Shown here: one piece after another, positions 42,597-54,035 of the stretch
Layout: every line of letters starts with the position of its first letter
Numbering within the stretch: the first letter of the stretch is position 1
Source: Craterostigma plantagineum
Lineage: Eukaryota; Streptophyta; Magnoliopsida; Lamiales; Linderniaceae
Direction of reading: 5' to 3'
DNA length: 64,000 nucleotides
Assembly (NCBI GenBank): GCA_027422505.1
Contig: JAPQWV010000655.1
Location: forward strand, 243,001 to 307,000
Made by a program: the position numbers and the translations under genes
The notes under the pieces: model-generated
Databases searched by the model: none
The model's input: the letters and a program-made list of their open reading frames with translations, nothing else
What the model was told of the DNA's origin: nothing

Positions 42597-43480
42597 ATGG
42601 ATTCAAACAAATTTGAAGCTTTATCTGTCAAATTTAATGGCAGAAATTATGCCATTTGGGAATTTTAGTTTCAAGGTTTTGTGGATGGAAAGGGATATTC
42701 TGGAATTCTTGATGGAACGGAGAAATCAGAAGGTGATGAGAAGAAGAAGGCCAACTGGAAGGCAAAGAACGCGCAGATTATTTCTTGGATGATCAATTCA
42801 GTTGAACTGATATTGCATTAAGCCTTCGGTCATTCGACACCGCTGCTAGTATGTGGGATCATCTCAAAGGAGTTTATTCTCAAGTGAACAAATCTAGGCA
42901 ATTCGAGCTCGAATTTGAGAGAGCAATATTAGTCAAGAAGACAGGGATATCCGTAGCTTTTATACTGAAATACTGAAAATGTGGACAGAACAAGACATGA
43001 TTTCCTCATCTACGATTTCGGCTACAGAATTTGCTGAAATTAAGAAAGAACGAGATCGTGGAAGGGTGATGCAGTTCCTTATGAAGCTTAGGCCTGAATT
43101 TGAAACTAGCAGGGGAGCACTACTCAATCGTGGAGGCTTGACGATGGAGTCTGCGTTGGGAGAACTCATTCGTGATGAAACACGCTTAAAAACACAAGCA
43201 TAGCTCGACACCAAAACAGATTCCACAGAGCTTAACAACACAAGCACAGCTCGACAAGAAAACAGATTCCACAGACTCAGTATTCTTACCTCATCACGTG
43301 GAAGATGTTATTCAAAGCCAAGACATGCAAGCAAAGAAGAAGTTCGGTGCAGACACTGCAATGAGTCGGGGCATATACAATCTCAGGAAAAGAAATTCGT
43401 GTAATTATTGTAAGACCAGGCCATATCATTCTAGACTGCAAACTATTGAAAACAAAACAATTGCCTTCCTAGTACTCTCT
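42597..43480 (+). pseudogene. gag: gag of copia element C
   Basis: The ATG at 42597 begins MDSNKFEALSVKFNGRNYAIW, the usual copia gag start, but a TAG follows after 23 codons (42666-42668). Further pieces read MWDHLKGVYSQVNKSRQF (~42852) and FLMKLRPEFETSRG (~43075). A zinc-knuckle trace (CRHCNESGH, then CNYCKTR) lies at 43350-43425. The coding sequence is split by stops and frame changes throughout, so no product is expected. Confidence 0.8.
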
Positions 43481-43689
43481 ATGTTCCCCGATTAATAACC
43501 AATTCGATATATGTTGGTCAACTTATCGGTAATAATTGTTTAGTTAATTTTTCGCCTAATGGTTGTGATGTACATGATCTTCACACGGTCCAAGTGATAA
43601 TGAAGAGCCAAAACGGGGACGTTAATTTCACCTTAGTATAAATAATAAAAAGAGTGATCCTTTATGTTTTTCTGTCACTTCGTCGTCTT

Positions 43690-45215
43690 CCACTGAATGC
43701 GAAAAAGTACTTGGAATCTTTGGCATCGTCTTTTAGGTCACCCACATGTTAGACTTGTAGAGTATCTGTTTAAATCTGATCTGCGTCATGTTAAGTTGTA
43801 AGAATAATGAATTTCATCATTTTGTGTTCTTTGCAAATATAGTAAATTACCGTTTTCTTCCAGTAATACTAAAGTTGATGCTCCTATTGACCTTATCCAT
43901 AGTGATTTATGGGGACCTTCTCCTGTTTTGTCCAGAATTGGATTCAGTTCTTTTTATTGATCGTTTTACACGTTTTACTTGGGTATATTTTTTACGTACT
44001 AAATCTAAACTAATAAATATTGCTAGAAATTTTGTTTCTATGATCAAAACACAATTTGGAAAAGCTGTCAAATTTTCGGTCAGATCCAGGTGGAGAGTTT
44101 AGTTCCTTGGCAATAAAACAATTTTTAAATGAGAAAGGACTTTTAACTCAACAATCTTGTCTCGGTACTCCTGAACAAAATGGTGTGGTGGAACTCAAAA
44201 ATCATCACGTGTAGAAATTGCCCGAACTCACTTGATTGAATCGTCTGTTCCATCTAACTTTTGGGTTGAAGATATTCATACGGCTGTCCATCTTATAAAT
44301 CGGCAGACTACTACCCATTCTCCTTTTTTTTGGTCTTAATAAATCACCTAATTACATTGGTGTTCGTGTTTTTATTGGTATAAATTGTCCGCTAAGGCTA
44401 GAAAATGTGTTTTTATTGGTTACACCGATAAACAAAAAGGTTATATGTGTTACCATCTGGAAGGTCATCATATTCGATATCCCGTAATGTCATTTTTTTA
44501 AAATATATATTATTCTGTTTCATCTTATATTCACGACTTTATATAATTTTTTGGATCATCAAAATTCTGATTTACCTATATATATTCACGACTCAGCGAC
44601 TATTATGTCGCCTCATGATCAAGAGGCTCAAGGTAACGTTACTAACATACCAAGTGGTATAACAGCACCACCTATATTGCCTTCTTCCAAACGATCTCAT
44701 CGTGCAAACTTCGGTAAGCCACCTGACCGGTTAACACTTTTCAAAATTTAAATTCAGTTGAAATTCCTACCACATATAAGCAGGCAATAGAATAAGCATG
44801 TTGGAAACGTGCAATGGATGAGGAAATTGAAGCCTTGCCGGAGAATCATACTTGGGATATAGTCTCGCTGCTTCAAATACTTCGATAATCGGTAACAAAT
44901 GGTGTACACAATTAATGTCAAGTCAGATGGAACTCTAGATCGATACAAAGCTCGTCTAGTTGCTCAAGGATACAAACATGAATATGGGATAGATTACGAA
45001 GAAACGTTTGCTCCTGCCGCTAAGATGACTACGGTTCGAACTCTTCTTGCTATTGCATCATGCAAACAATGGCCATTGTATCAATTAGATGTCAAGAATT
45101 CATTTCTCCACGGACATTTGAAGGAGTCAGTTTACATGGAGTGTCCTCCCGGCTATTCTCTAGGTGATTCAAATTTGGTTTGCAACTTAACAAATCTCTT
45201 TACGGTCCAGGCGCC
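43690..45215 (+). pseudogene. pol: integrase and RT of copia element C
   Basis: In order: LWHRLLGHPHVRLVEYL (GAG-pre-integrase, ~43710), DLIHSDLWGPSPV (integrase, ~43895), TPEQNGVVE (~44170), HLINRQTTTHSPFF (~44290), then RT with YKARLVAQGYKHEYGIDYEETFAP (44945-45015) and QLDVKNSFLHGHLKESVYMECP (~45080). The integrase is frame-shifted in several places (e.g. near 43950 and 44085). The RT stops at QAPRAWFEYI (~45230): the YVDD active-site block is absent because of an internal deletion. Confidence 0.85.
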
Positions 45216-45244
45216 ACGAGCATGGTTTGAATATATCATTTGTT

Positions 45245-45800
45245 GTACAGGTTGTTAGTCAGTTCGTGTCTCAGCCACAACGCCATCATCTATCGGCGCT
45301 CCATCGGATTATTCGTTATCTCAAAGGCACTAGTCATCGTGGGCTGTTTTTCCGGCCAACATCGGTCTTCATCTTAAGTCATTTTCTGATGCTGATTATG
45401 CCGGGTGCGATACTCGTCACTTTAAGACTGGTTGGTGTGTTTCTAGGAGCTTCAGCAGTTTCGTGGAAGTGTAAGAAACAAGAGAGGCCATCCATATCTT
45501 TAACTGAAGCAGAATACCGATCTATGTCTTCTGTTAGTTCGGAACTTGTATGGCTTCGGCGTCTTCTTCTTGAGCTTGATGTGCCTTGTGAGGGACCTAT
45601 TGCTCTTTTTGATGATAATAGAAGTGCGATCAGCATCGCCACAAATCCCGTTCATCATGAACGTACCAAACACATCGAGGTTGATTGTCATTACATCCGA
45701 GAGTTGGTTCAGGATAAAATCCTTCGCCTCATTCATGTCCATCAAGGGATCAAATTGCTGACTTATTCACGAAACCCATGTCGTTTGGACGCCATGAGTA
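45245..45800 (+). pseudogene. pol: RNase H of copia element C
   Basis: It begins at QFVSQPQRHHLSALHRIIR, directly after the RT deletion, and contains RYLKGTSHRGLFF, then after a frame slip SWKCKKQERPSISLTEAEY, LFDDNRSAISIATNPVHHER and HIEVDCHYIRE. These are the acidic and His motifs of copia RNase H. The region between them has a frame change near 45350, and the end is shifted near 45765. Confidence 0.85.
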
Positions 45801-45852
45801 TCTCCTAAGCAAATTGATGCTTGTTGACAACCATCATCAATTTGAGGGGGGA

Positions 45853-46066
45853 TGTCAGACGGATAAATGCCAATCGAATAAGACCTACCAAAATCCTAAC
45901 GGTTGTTATCCCAACAATCAAGAACTATATCCTGTAGGGACTATCACATTTATTGTATAATCTTTACCTTCCATATATTGTTCTCTCATTGTATATAAAG
46001 AGGATGTAATAAATGTATTGTAGTAAGAGATACATGACAATTTTATTTTAGTTATCATAGTTTATA
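45853..46066 (+). repeat. 3' LTR of copia element C (214 bp)
   Basis: It starts TGTCAGACGGATAAATGCC after GAGGGGGGA and ends ATAGTTTATA. It aligns along its full length with 42260-42475 with numerous differences. Confidence 0.88.
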
Positions 46067-47923
46067 CAATACAGCTCCCTTCACTTTCTTCCGTTAATGG
46101 AGGTTGAAAGAGGTAAACCCATGTTTTCCTTCTTTGCTTTTGTTTCTTTTTTAATTTTTGTCTTTCTACTCTTGTGGGGGCCATTTTCTTCCCTTGTGGA
46201 AGGCTTTCTCCTTTGTGAGACTTCCTTCCTCTTCTTGAAGCTTGTTCTCTTTTATGGGACTTTCCTCCCTCTTTGCTCTTTCCTCATAGACCTCAAATTT
46301 TCTTGTTTGGAATACTTTCATTCAATTGTTGGTGTTAGGATTCCTTCGGATAATTTGGAGTTTTTTCAGGATTGAGGAACTAATCGAAGGGACACAGTCT
46401 TCAACCAAAAAAGTAGCTGCCTCGTGTTGTTTCCACTATTCATCAGTGAAAATAACGTAGTCTATACAGATCTAGATTTACTAGCCATCGTCATCATAGA
46501 GTTTAAAGTTCATTTTTGTACTAGAAGTTATGTTTTCCTGTTGAGTATTTGAGTAGTGTTACAATTTGGTTTGTTAGATTCTTGATTTTAGCTGGTTTGT
46601 TTGCTCGTTCGGTGGGCCTTTGTTTTTAGTTTGGGCATTGTTGCTGGAAAGACCTTTTGGATTGTTTAACTCATGTATCTTTTTTTATATATAAACGAGA
46701 CATAACGATACTGTTTCAAAAGAAAAGAAACCAGTAAAAGCAAAAAAAAAAAAATTAAACACGAAAACAACGCAAAAAAAGCACATCACCATCATAAAAA
46801 GGAAAAAAAGAAAAGGAACCAGCGAAAGCAAAACCAAAACAAAAAATATTTGTTAATTTGTTAGTTTTTATTTTCTCTAATTTTTTTAATTTTTTTGGGA
46901 TTTTTTCTCTTTAATGTTTAATTTATTAGTTTAGTATTTTCCTTCTCTTTTTCCTTTTCATTTGAATTTGACTTATTATTTCTATATTTTATTATTTATT
47001 TTTATTTAATTTAATTTATTAGTAATTTTCTTTTTTTTTTTAGTTTTTATTTTTGAATTTTGTCGTTAATGATCTCCATGTGCAACGCACGTGACGCATT
47101 CCGTCCAAATTGACGCTCGGACTGACGACTGACAATTTGGTTCATTTTTGATAATCGAGGACTAAATTGGTTCCCACGAAACATCGACGACTAAATTGAT
47201 TTAGAAGGTAAACATTGGGGACGATTGTAAGCTTTTGCCCAATTAATTACCAACACTAGTTTTCTTATGGGGCATTTTCATTTCAGGCCCTCCCATAATT
47301 ATCATTTAGGATTCAGACCCTCTTGGGAAAAAATTAGTTTTAAGGACTCATTTTCTGCAGTACGATTTCATTGCTCTTACATACCAGAATGTTGAAATTC
47401 CTTACCACAAAATCATAATCCGGTACCAGTTTATGATCATCTGATACCAGTTTATTTTCTGCGGTACCACTTCATTGCTCTTACATACCAGTATGTTGAA
47501 AGTTTGTAACACAAAACGATCATTCTATACCAGTACATCTATCTTTCATACCACTTTTTTACACCACACAAAATGGGTCCTTTAACCTAAAAATTCTCAA
47601 ACAGGGCCTGAATTCGAAATCAAACCCTTAATGGGCCCGATTTCGAATTGACCCTTTTGTTATCTACACTTGACTCGCTTATAGCCGTGGGCGTCTTCTT
47701 TGTTAGGTGGAGTTATTTTTGGTGGATATACATTACATTAATGATCAAGATACCTCGTAAAAACTGTTCTATTTAGGTTTTTATTTTTATTTTTGTTGTT
47801 TCTCTCGTCACAGCATTAAATCTTGAAGTTGTAGGCTTGTTAGCTTTACTTGCATGTGGGCGATTTGCCTTGACTTTGGTCTGGTTTCCTCTTTTAAGTT
47901 ATTTTTATAGAGGAAAAATGATG
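46067..47923. other. A/T-rich DNA without genes, possible LINE tail, one 50-bp direct repeat
   Basis: 46100-46730 has a T/G-rich style and ends at an A-rich run near 46740, as LINE 3' tails do, but no ORF supports it. 46800-47060 is extremely A/T-rich. A ~50-bp pair with CATTGCTCTTACATACCAG and TGTTGAAA lies at about 47348-47398 and 47453-47503. Confidence 0.4.
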
Positions 47924-48265
47924 TTATTTCTGGTGCTCACCTTATATGGGCACCTGTTGATTTGGCACCGATTCGTGTCCATGTCAATAACCACCATCGA
48001 CATTTGAGGTTATGTCGGTTTAATTAACACCTCTTAGGTGCCATTGATCAACATCTCGAATGTTGATGTGGCTTGTTTTGATATATTTCATTAATACGTA
48101 ACATGTGTTATTAAGGCGTTAATATGCCACTCATCCGAGATGTTGATCAATGACACATAAGAAGTAGTGTTATTAAAACATAACCTCAAACGTCGATGGG
48201 GTTGTTGACATGACACGAATCGGTGCCAAACAACATATGCCCACATAAGGTGAACGCCACAAAAT
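47924..48265. mobile_element. fold-back element with ~165-bp arms and no spacer
   Basis: The left arm (from about 47930, GTGCTCACCTTATATGGGCA) is the inverted match of the right arm (to about 48260, CCCACATAAGGTGAACGCC). Shared inner blocks are GGCACCGATTCGTGTC, GAGGTTATGT and TGATCAACATCTCG. The centre is ACATGT near 48103. It has no coding capacity. This is a MITE-like or fold-back element; the outer edges and target duplicate are uncertain. Confidence 0.8.
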
Positions 48266-48380
48266 TCCTCAAACTTATTTATAATTATATTGGAGGACAT
48301 TGAAATCTATGGAAAACAGATAATTATTTTGTTATAACAAATGAGCTTGAAAACGATTACCACGAGGTGCTTTCTAGTTA

Positions 48381-48631
48381 CTAGTATATTAAGCACACTC
48401 GAATGCGTGTGCTCGATTCATATGTATAGTTTTATTTAAAGTTAAAGAAGAATTGATATTTAATATATGATATTATGATTAAATTCTAAATGTATGTTTT
48501 GAAAAATGTAAACTAAAAAATTAATTTTTAGAATCAATTAAAAAAGGACTAAATTCTTAATTTTACATCAAAATTGACACACCAAATTGGGAGAGTAGTT
48601 ACTCTAACGTGCTCTCCCTTAATAAAATAGA
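48381..48631 (-). mobile_element. 251-bp non-autonomous Helitron, both ends visible
   Basis: On the minus strand it starts TCTATTTTATTAAGGGAGAG (5' TC end at 48631). It ends with a hairpin AGCACAC...GTGTGCT (48391-48412) followed by AATATACTAG (CTAG at 48384-48381). The flanking host bases on the + strand are a (48380) and t (48632), i.e. insertion in an AT pair as Helitrons do. It has no coding capacity and would have to be moved in trans. Confidence 0.8.
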
Positions 48632-48717
48632 TATATAATTTGTGTTATTGAAATAGTTTTCTTGAAATAATTTTTAAATAGCATATAAATAATAGTTTTT
48701 TATTTATTTCAAATATT

Positions 48718-49112
48718 GATACGGCCCAGAAATTAAGTTGGCTGAAAAAAGAAATTAGAATAGAAAATAGGCCCAAGAAGGGGGCCCCATTAAAATGGGG
48801 CATTCTAGTACCAGTTGGGAGCAACGGGGATCTCAGAGAACAGCTAGTAACCTCCGGGCAAAACGAAGGTTCCTGGGTACATTAATGAAAGAAAAGACTG
48901 TGTAAGTGGAAGAAGAGGCGGGAAAGCACGTGTCAAATAGAGATTGGGTCGTGCCACTGTAGTGGCTGCTCAGGATGTGACTGCTGTGGAAAAGCTGCTC
49001 TGACAAAGCTATCTGTCACTGTACATCGTCCCAGGACGTCATTCCCCCAGGAAATCCGGGATGTAACCTCTTCTAGCCTCAGGAAGCTCCTATAAAAGCA
49101 TCACTTGGCGAT
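48718..49112 (+). repeat. truncated LTR-like sequence with TATA box
   Basis: It starts TGATACGGCCCAGAAA and has GC content unlike its A/T-rich neighbours. It reaches CTCCTATAAAAGCATCAC (TATA at 49091) and is then cut by G2 at 49113. Plant gypsy LTRs (Athila/Tat group) often start TGATACGG. No partner LTR is in the window. Confidence 0.45.
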
Positions 49113-49709
49113 TGTGGCAGCCCCGCCTTCCACCACTATTTCTTAACTAGTCTACGTGACTAATGTCGTAATAAAGAAATACGTCGTATGAAATTTCGTA
49201 TAAAATTTTTCCTTTTATAAAAAGGAATCGTAACGGTTCCTACAAAATCATCGTTGGGTCCTATTTACATAGGAAAGCGCGCATGTGGGTCAAAAGAAAT
49301 CTATCTACTGGGCCTCCACGAGGTCGCATCCATGCACACACTTCCATCTCAAAAGCCCCCGGAAGCTTCAAAAGTTGGCCTCGCCGTGAAAATGATCACG
49401 TACCGTGATCGCGGGGTCCTACAACACATAAAAACGTGGAATGAGCTTATAAAGCTCAGTAAGTGAAAATCATGCATGCAATGCACGTGACCTAAATAGC
49501 GAAGGCATCCGTGCCAATGCTATCTACTTCTCACATTCTTCCTGACCTTTCTCACATTCTTCTTGACCTTTCATAACATATTTGGGCTCCTTCGGCTTTC
49601 AATCTTACTATGCACCATATAGAGTTCGAACCCCTAAGGGTTGAATAAGTGACAGTGCACACACTGGGAGGCTAAACCCGAATACTCAATCTGTGCTTAT
49701 CCCTATGGT

Positions 49710-49915
49710 GCCTTTCAATCCCAATGCAGTCCCATTGAGAGGCTAACAGTGCCTTTTAATCCCAATGCGATCCACACTGAGAGGCTACCAGTGCCTTTCA
49801 ATCCCAATGTGATGCACACTGAGAGGCTACTAGTGCCTTTCAATCCCAATGCAGTCCCATTGAGTGGCTAACAATGCCTTTCAATCCCAATGTGGTCCCA
49901 TTGAGAGGCTAACCC
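49710..49915. repeat. five 41-42-bp tandem units in the G2 3' LTR
   Basis: Units begin GCCTTTCAATCCCAATG at 49710, 49751, 49793, 49835 and 49876, and each ends GAGAGGCTAAC or GAGAGGCTAC. The same array is in the 5' LTR at 54637-54838. G3's LTRs have only about three units. Confidence 0.9.
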
Positions 49916-50619
49916 GGGCACACAAATTTTGTTTAACTCTAAGGCGCCTTTCCATCCCAATGAGGTCTGACACGCGGGCGCTTCTCGCTGGTAGCTTACT
50001 ACGAGGTCGCCAACACTCGAGGCTCCCTCGGTGCCGCTCATACCCTCGAGTCGCATCCTCCAGGTTGCATCTCCCGCTACGGGGTATTCCCCCTACCTTT
50101 CGTGAATCAGGTAATTCGGCTTCGTGAATCGCCGTGGTAGCATAGAAGAGCCGTGACTCATCATGGAGTCGACACAAATGCCTATATCGGCAAATATACA
50201 TCGCTCTCAAGCGATCTTATACTCATGCACGCTATTTCCCTGACTCTCATACTAGTCGTGCGTGCACATGCTCATGCCATGAATATGCGTGCCATGTTCA
50301 TATAATAATTTTCATCACATCAAATCATGTAAGTCACATAAGCAAGTAGTCGCATAAAATCATAAGAACACATAACACATAATTTCATGCACATAAAAAT
50401 TATGTGTTGTAGTTGCGATTTCCACTTACCTGGTATCCTTAGCTATATCGTACTGTAAATCGCTAACCTTCAAACCCTAAGTATCAAAATATACAAAATT
50501 AGGATTTGTTAGTCTATTTACAATTTCACTAAAGTGGCTTAATTTAAAAACCCTAGTTATTTATGAGTTTTGGAATTTCCTTCAGACATGGTTCTCGAGG
50601 CTGATCATATAACATATAA

Positions 50620-51180
50620 TAAATATTTCAAAGTCGATCTCGACAAGGATCTCGAAGGCTATATTCGACATGGTGTATGCATAAATCTCGAATTGCATGT
50701 AAGTTAGATTTCGACATAAGAGTTCGACATTTAATACTATACAAGGACCTCGATATAAGACATGAGTTAGACATAGTTTTCGACTCCTAAACCTGCACAA
50801 TTTCGAGTTAACTTTCAGAACTAATCTCGACATGGAGTTCAAATGAATGTCGAGCTCTTACCTCAATTGTCGAGATACTATAGAATAATGTGAGATCATT
50901 ATATAGACTTTTGAAGTCAATATCACAAACGAATTTCGAGGTTCATATACATGAATAGGTCTCGACATAATTTAAGATGGATCTCGAGCTGCTTTAACGA
51001 ATATTTCGAGTTTTTATTTCGACCATATACCATATACAATTTCGAGGCATATCTCGACATTGTAGCAAAATGTCGAGATGTTACACAATAATTTCGACAT
51101 TGGAAGATGTCGAGGTTACATACTGGAATTATAACAAAATGTCGACACCAATTTTCAAGATAGATCTCGAGATTTTAATC
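50620..51180. repeat. TCGACAT/TCGAGAT motif array in the G2 3' LTR
   Basis: About 30 copies of CTCGACA, TTCGACAT, TCGAGAT or ATTTCGAG occur in both orientations at irregular spacing in A/T-rich DNA. The corresponding 5' LTR stretch starts at 55540. Confidence 0.85.
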
Positions 51181-52204
51181 TAGAAAAATCATATCATCAC
51201 TTGCGACTTTCGATCAAAACCCATCCTTTCAAGAACAGTCTAAGTATCATATGAACTTCAAATATTTCTCATAAAACCCTAGAAATCATATCGTCCCAAA
51301 AACATCTTTTTGGTATGAAATCATCCGACCTTTCGATTAAAACCCTAAAATTAATATTTCATGCTTTACTTCTTCAAAGTATGAGATTACGATAACACAT
51401 ATCAGATCATTAATTTAGCAAATAATCACTCCTACTAGCTCGTGCTCTATAAGACGTGATATTAGTACTGCATATACTAAATCATGAATTTAAATATACA
51501 CACTACGATAGAAGTTCGTACCTTTCCTAGTTTACTTCGATAAGTTCTTAGTCCTTTCTAGTTCTGAGTTTTCGATGCTTTGGTGTTAATAAATTGAAGT
51601 TTTCATGTCTTATCTTATCCCTAAGTTGACGTGTGTTATTAAACAAATGACATCAACTTCTTTTTGGTTAGTTCTTATCTCATATGGTATATTATTTCAT
51701 TATATTAAATACCTTTCTTTGTATCTAAGGAATCGAATCCCAATGTTTCGATATCTGATTGTTTGGAACTCTTATAATTTCGACATTCTTCCAATATTGA
51801 TTTCGAGATTTAAGGTTTCGAGTTCTTAAAGATCTCGAGCTTCTAAGGTTTTGACACTTAAAAGATTTATGGGTTTCATTATTTTGGCTTCGAGGATTTC
51901 GACATCCTAGGACTTTAAATTCAAAGTCTACCTTCCCATTCGTACATGTCATGTTAACGTATAGCATGAAATCAGTTAGGCACATAAGCAAGTAGTCGCA
52001 TAAAATCATAGAATATGTTCCATGCAGTCCTGTAAGTCCTAATTCGTAACACATATCACACATCGAGTTTAAAACAATTATGTATTATCGGAATTTCACC
52101 CAAAGTTCCAATTTCCTTATTTAATAATTTCACAGTCTCTAATTAAATATTCTCCCCCACAAATTTTATTGTAAATCCTGTAATTAAATTTTACGGGTAT
52201 TACA

Positions 52205-52217
52205 TCCTCCCCCTTAA
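52205..52217 (-). other. polypurine tract of G2
   Basis: TCCTCCCCCTTAA on the + strand, i.e. TTAAGGGGGAGGA in the sense strand, abuts the 3' LTR. Confidence 0.9.
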
Positions 52218-52748
52218 AAGAATTTCGCCCCCGAAATTCCGTCAGCTGGAATAATTTCGGGTGACAATTGGTAGGGAGTTGAATTAGCTTGGTTAGGTGA
52301 TAGAAATTCACCCTAGGAAATTATCAAGGAATCTCAAATAATTTTCCGAGGATCGAAAGGAATAGAATCCTGGTGAAGTAAACATGAAGATTGTTCCAGT
52401 TAGTGGAACCTGTACTACCTCGAAGAGCTAACGAGAATAATTATAAACTTAGGCAGAAATCGAAGATCCTAAGTACCCATCACGCTTCCGCTGCGCAACT
52501 CTGATATCGAACAAATACGTTTCTTAGGGTGAGCAAAAGATTAGGGCATAGGAATATACCCCGGTATTATTGGTTTCAGGAAAACAGCAAAAGATTTCGG
52601 CTTCCTATTTCGAACGCCTATCTACTACGATCACGACTCAGGTCGACACTCGAACTGGTATCAACCAAGTCGGCTAAAAGAATTCCCGAGTCTTACCACA
52701 TAAGTGGTGAATATAAAAGAGTGTGGTTCCTAAGTCCACTAATCATGC
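52218..52748 (-). other. G2 interior between gag and polypurine tract, pol deleted
   Basis: No coding sequence is recognised. It matches 60470-60906 of G3 in the same order (TGTTCGATATCA, CAGGTTCCACTAACTGGAAC), so both elements share the same pol deletion. The retained end piece includes the GAATTTCGGGGGCGAAATTC stretch found before the polypurine tract in this group. Confidence 0.75.
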
Positions 52749-53883
52749 ATGTTGAGGTTTAATCTGTTAGAAGGGTACCTTCCATCTCGGACTGATTGTT
52801 TTCAGCCTCTCCCGCTGTAAGCATGTATACCCGAGCGGGTGCTGTCGGCGGCTTGGCCCGGTTCGTTCCCTGACTTCCAGATGCATTTCCCGGGCAGGCT
52901 ACGGAGTAGTGGCCTGTCTGGCCACATTTAAAGCAGGTGGAGTTTTGGGAGAAACAGACGCCAAGATGACGTCGTGCACATTTTGGGCATACGGGTGCAT
53001 TAGGTTGTGGTCTTCCTTGATTCGGATTTGGTTGTTGAGGTGGTCCGGGTCGATTTTGAAAGTTGGGTTTCACATTCTTAGGAACGAACGGTTTCTTCAG
53101 GTTGTTTCTGTCCTCTTTAGATCCTTGTTCGAACTTCCTTTTTGCTTCATGTGCTCGTACAATTCGGATTTCGGCTTGCTCAGCCATCAGGGCTCGTTCC
53201 GCCATTAGGGCATAAGTAACCCCTTGGAATCCAGCCATGCCAACATCACGGTAAAGTTCTGGCTTCAAGCCCTCCATAAATCGTTCGATCTTCAGTGCAT
53301 CTGTGCTCACCATGTGAGCAGCAAATCGGGAAAGCTGTTCGAATTTCCTAATATACTCCGCCACCGTCATTGTTCCCTAGCGGAGATTGATGAACTCGTT
53401 CATCCTCTGGGCTCGAACGGGAGCAGTAAAATACTTATTTCGGAAGAGTTCTTTGAAACGCTCCCAGGTCATTGTTATCATCTTCGAGAGTTAGGATCGT
53501 GTCCCACCAGTGGCCGGCGCTTCCCCTTAATAGGTACCCAGCACACAAGGCTTTTTCGGTTTCAGGGGTACGGCTATGCTGGAACATAGTTTCTAGGGTT
53601 CGAAGCCAATCCTCAGCCGAGGTTGGGTCAATAGCATCTTCAAAGGTTGGGGGGTTAAGTTTACGAAATCTTTCTCCGCCATTTCGATTCTATCAGCCTG
53701 AGAAGATCCGTTGTTTGATTGCCCGCCAGCGTTTTGTTGCTGGATCAATTGCTGGATTTGGGCAGATTGTTGGCGGACTAGTTCCGCGAGTTGGAGGATA
53801 GTCTCATCACGACTATCAGTAGAGGCTGCGGGTTCTTTACCTTTATCTGCACCCGCACTATTTTCATTTCTCGTTCTACCCAT
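52749..53883 (-). pseudogene. gag: gag of G2, frame-shifted
   Basis: It starts at ATG 53883 (MGRTRNENSAGADKGKEP). A Gln-rich helical stretch (LVRQQSAQIQQLIQQQ) follows, then the retrotransposon gag core (RKFEQLSRFAAHMVSTDALK, MEGLKPELYRDVGMAGF). A CX2C pair (CPKCARRHLGVC) and an intact zinc knuckle CFKCGQTGHYSVAC follow. One base is missing relative to G3 near 53680, and two bases near 53485 (CATCTTCGAG region). A stop occurs before 53370. The end reads GTLLTD then TAA, and the protease start is degraded. Confidence 0.85.
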
Positions 53884-54021
53884 CGTTCTTCTATCCTAAC
53901 GTTCCTAAGATCAATAAATCATGTAATACCAGAAATTCGTAAAAACATAAAACTTACAGGCAAGGCCGCTTCCGTGCTTTTGAGTGTGTATACATGGACA
54001 GTCTGCAGACCTATATCCTAA

Positions 54022-54033
54022 GCTCTGATACCA
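54022..54033 (-). other. primer-binding site of G2
   Basis: GCTCTGATACCA on the + strand, two bases from the 5' LTR. Confidence 0.95.
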
Positions 54034-54035
54034 CC

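Larger units (their letters stand above)
42260..46066 (+). mobile_element. degenerate Ty1/copia element C with both LTRs
   Basis: 5' LTR 42260-42475, PBS 42476-42488, gag/pol remnants, polypurine GAGGGGGGA, 3' LTR 45853-46066. The flanking 5-mers CAGTA (42255-42259) and CAATA (46067-46071) differ by one base and are probably the target duplicate. The two LTRs differ at many positions, so this is older than A, B, G2 and G3. The interior is only ~3.4 kb because of deletions. Confidence 0.88.
49113..52204 (-). repeat. 3' LTR of G2 (about 3.1 kb)
   Basis: The + strand reads TGTGGCAGCCCC...ACGGGTATTACA. 49113-50935 is nearly identical to 54036-55880. It contains five ~41-bp tandem units (49710-49915), a TCGACAT-type motif array (50620-51180) and a weaker patch of motifs at 51775-51910. 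A 70-codon open frame at 49254 is not conserved in G3 and is not annotated as a gene. Confidence 0.9.

Noticed and set aside
46097..46375. A 92-codon frame starting MEVERGKPMFSFFAF
   Set aside because: T-rich DNA gives Phe/Leu-rich translation; no second copy or recognisable motif supports a gene.
47077..47093. CATGTGC-AAC-GCACGTG hairpin like the Helitron end at 41680
   Set aside because: No CTAG or CTRR follows within the expected distance on either strand.
49254..49466. A 70-codon frame repeated in both G2 LTRs
   Set aside because: It is repeated only because LTRs are copies; the equivalent G3 LTR position has a stop (AAATAA) in that frame, and it is antisense to the element.
49710..49915. 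Regularly spaced repeats resembling a CRISPR array
   Set aside because: Units are contiguous 41-42-bp tandem repeats without unique spacers, inside a plant LTR.
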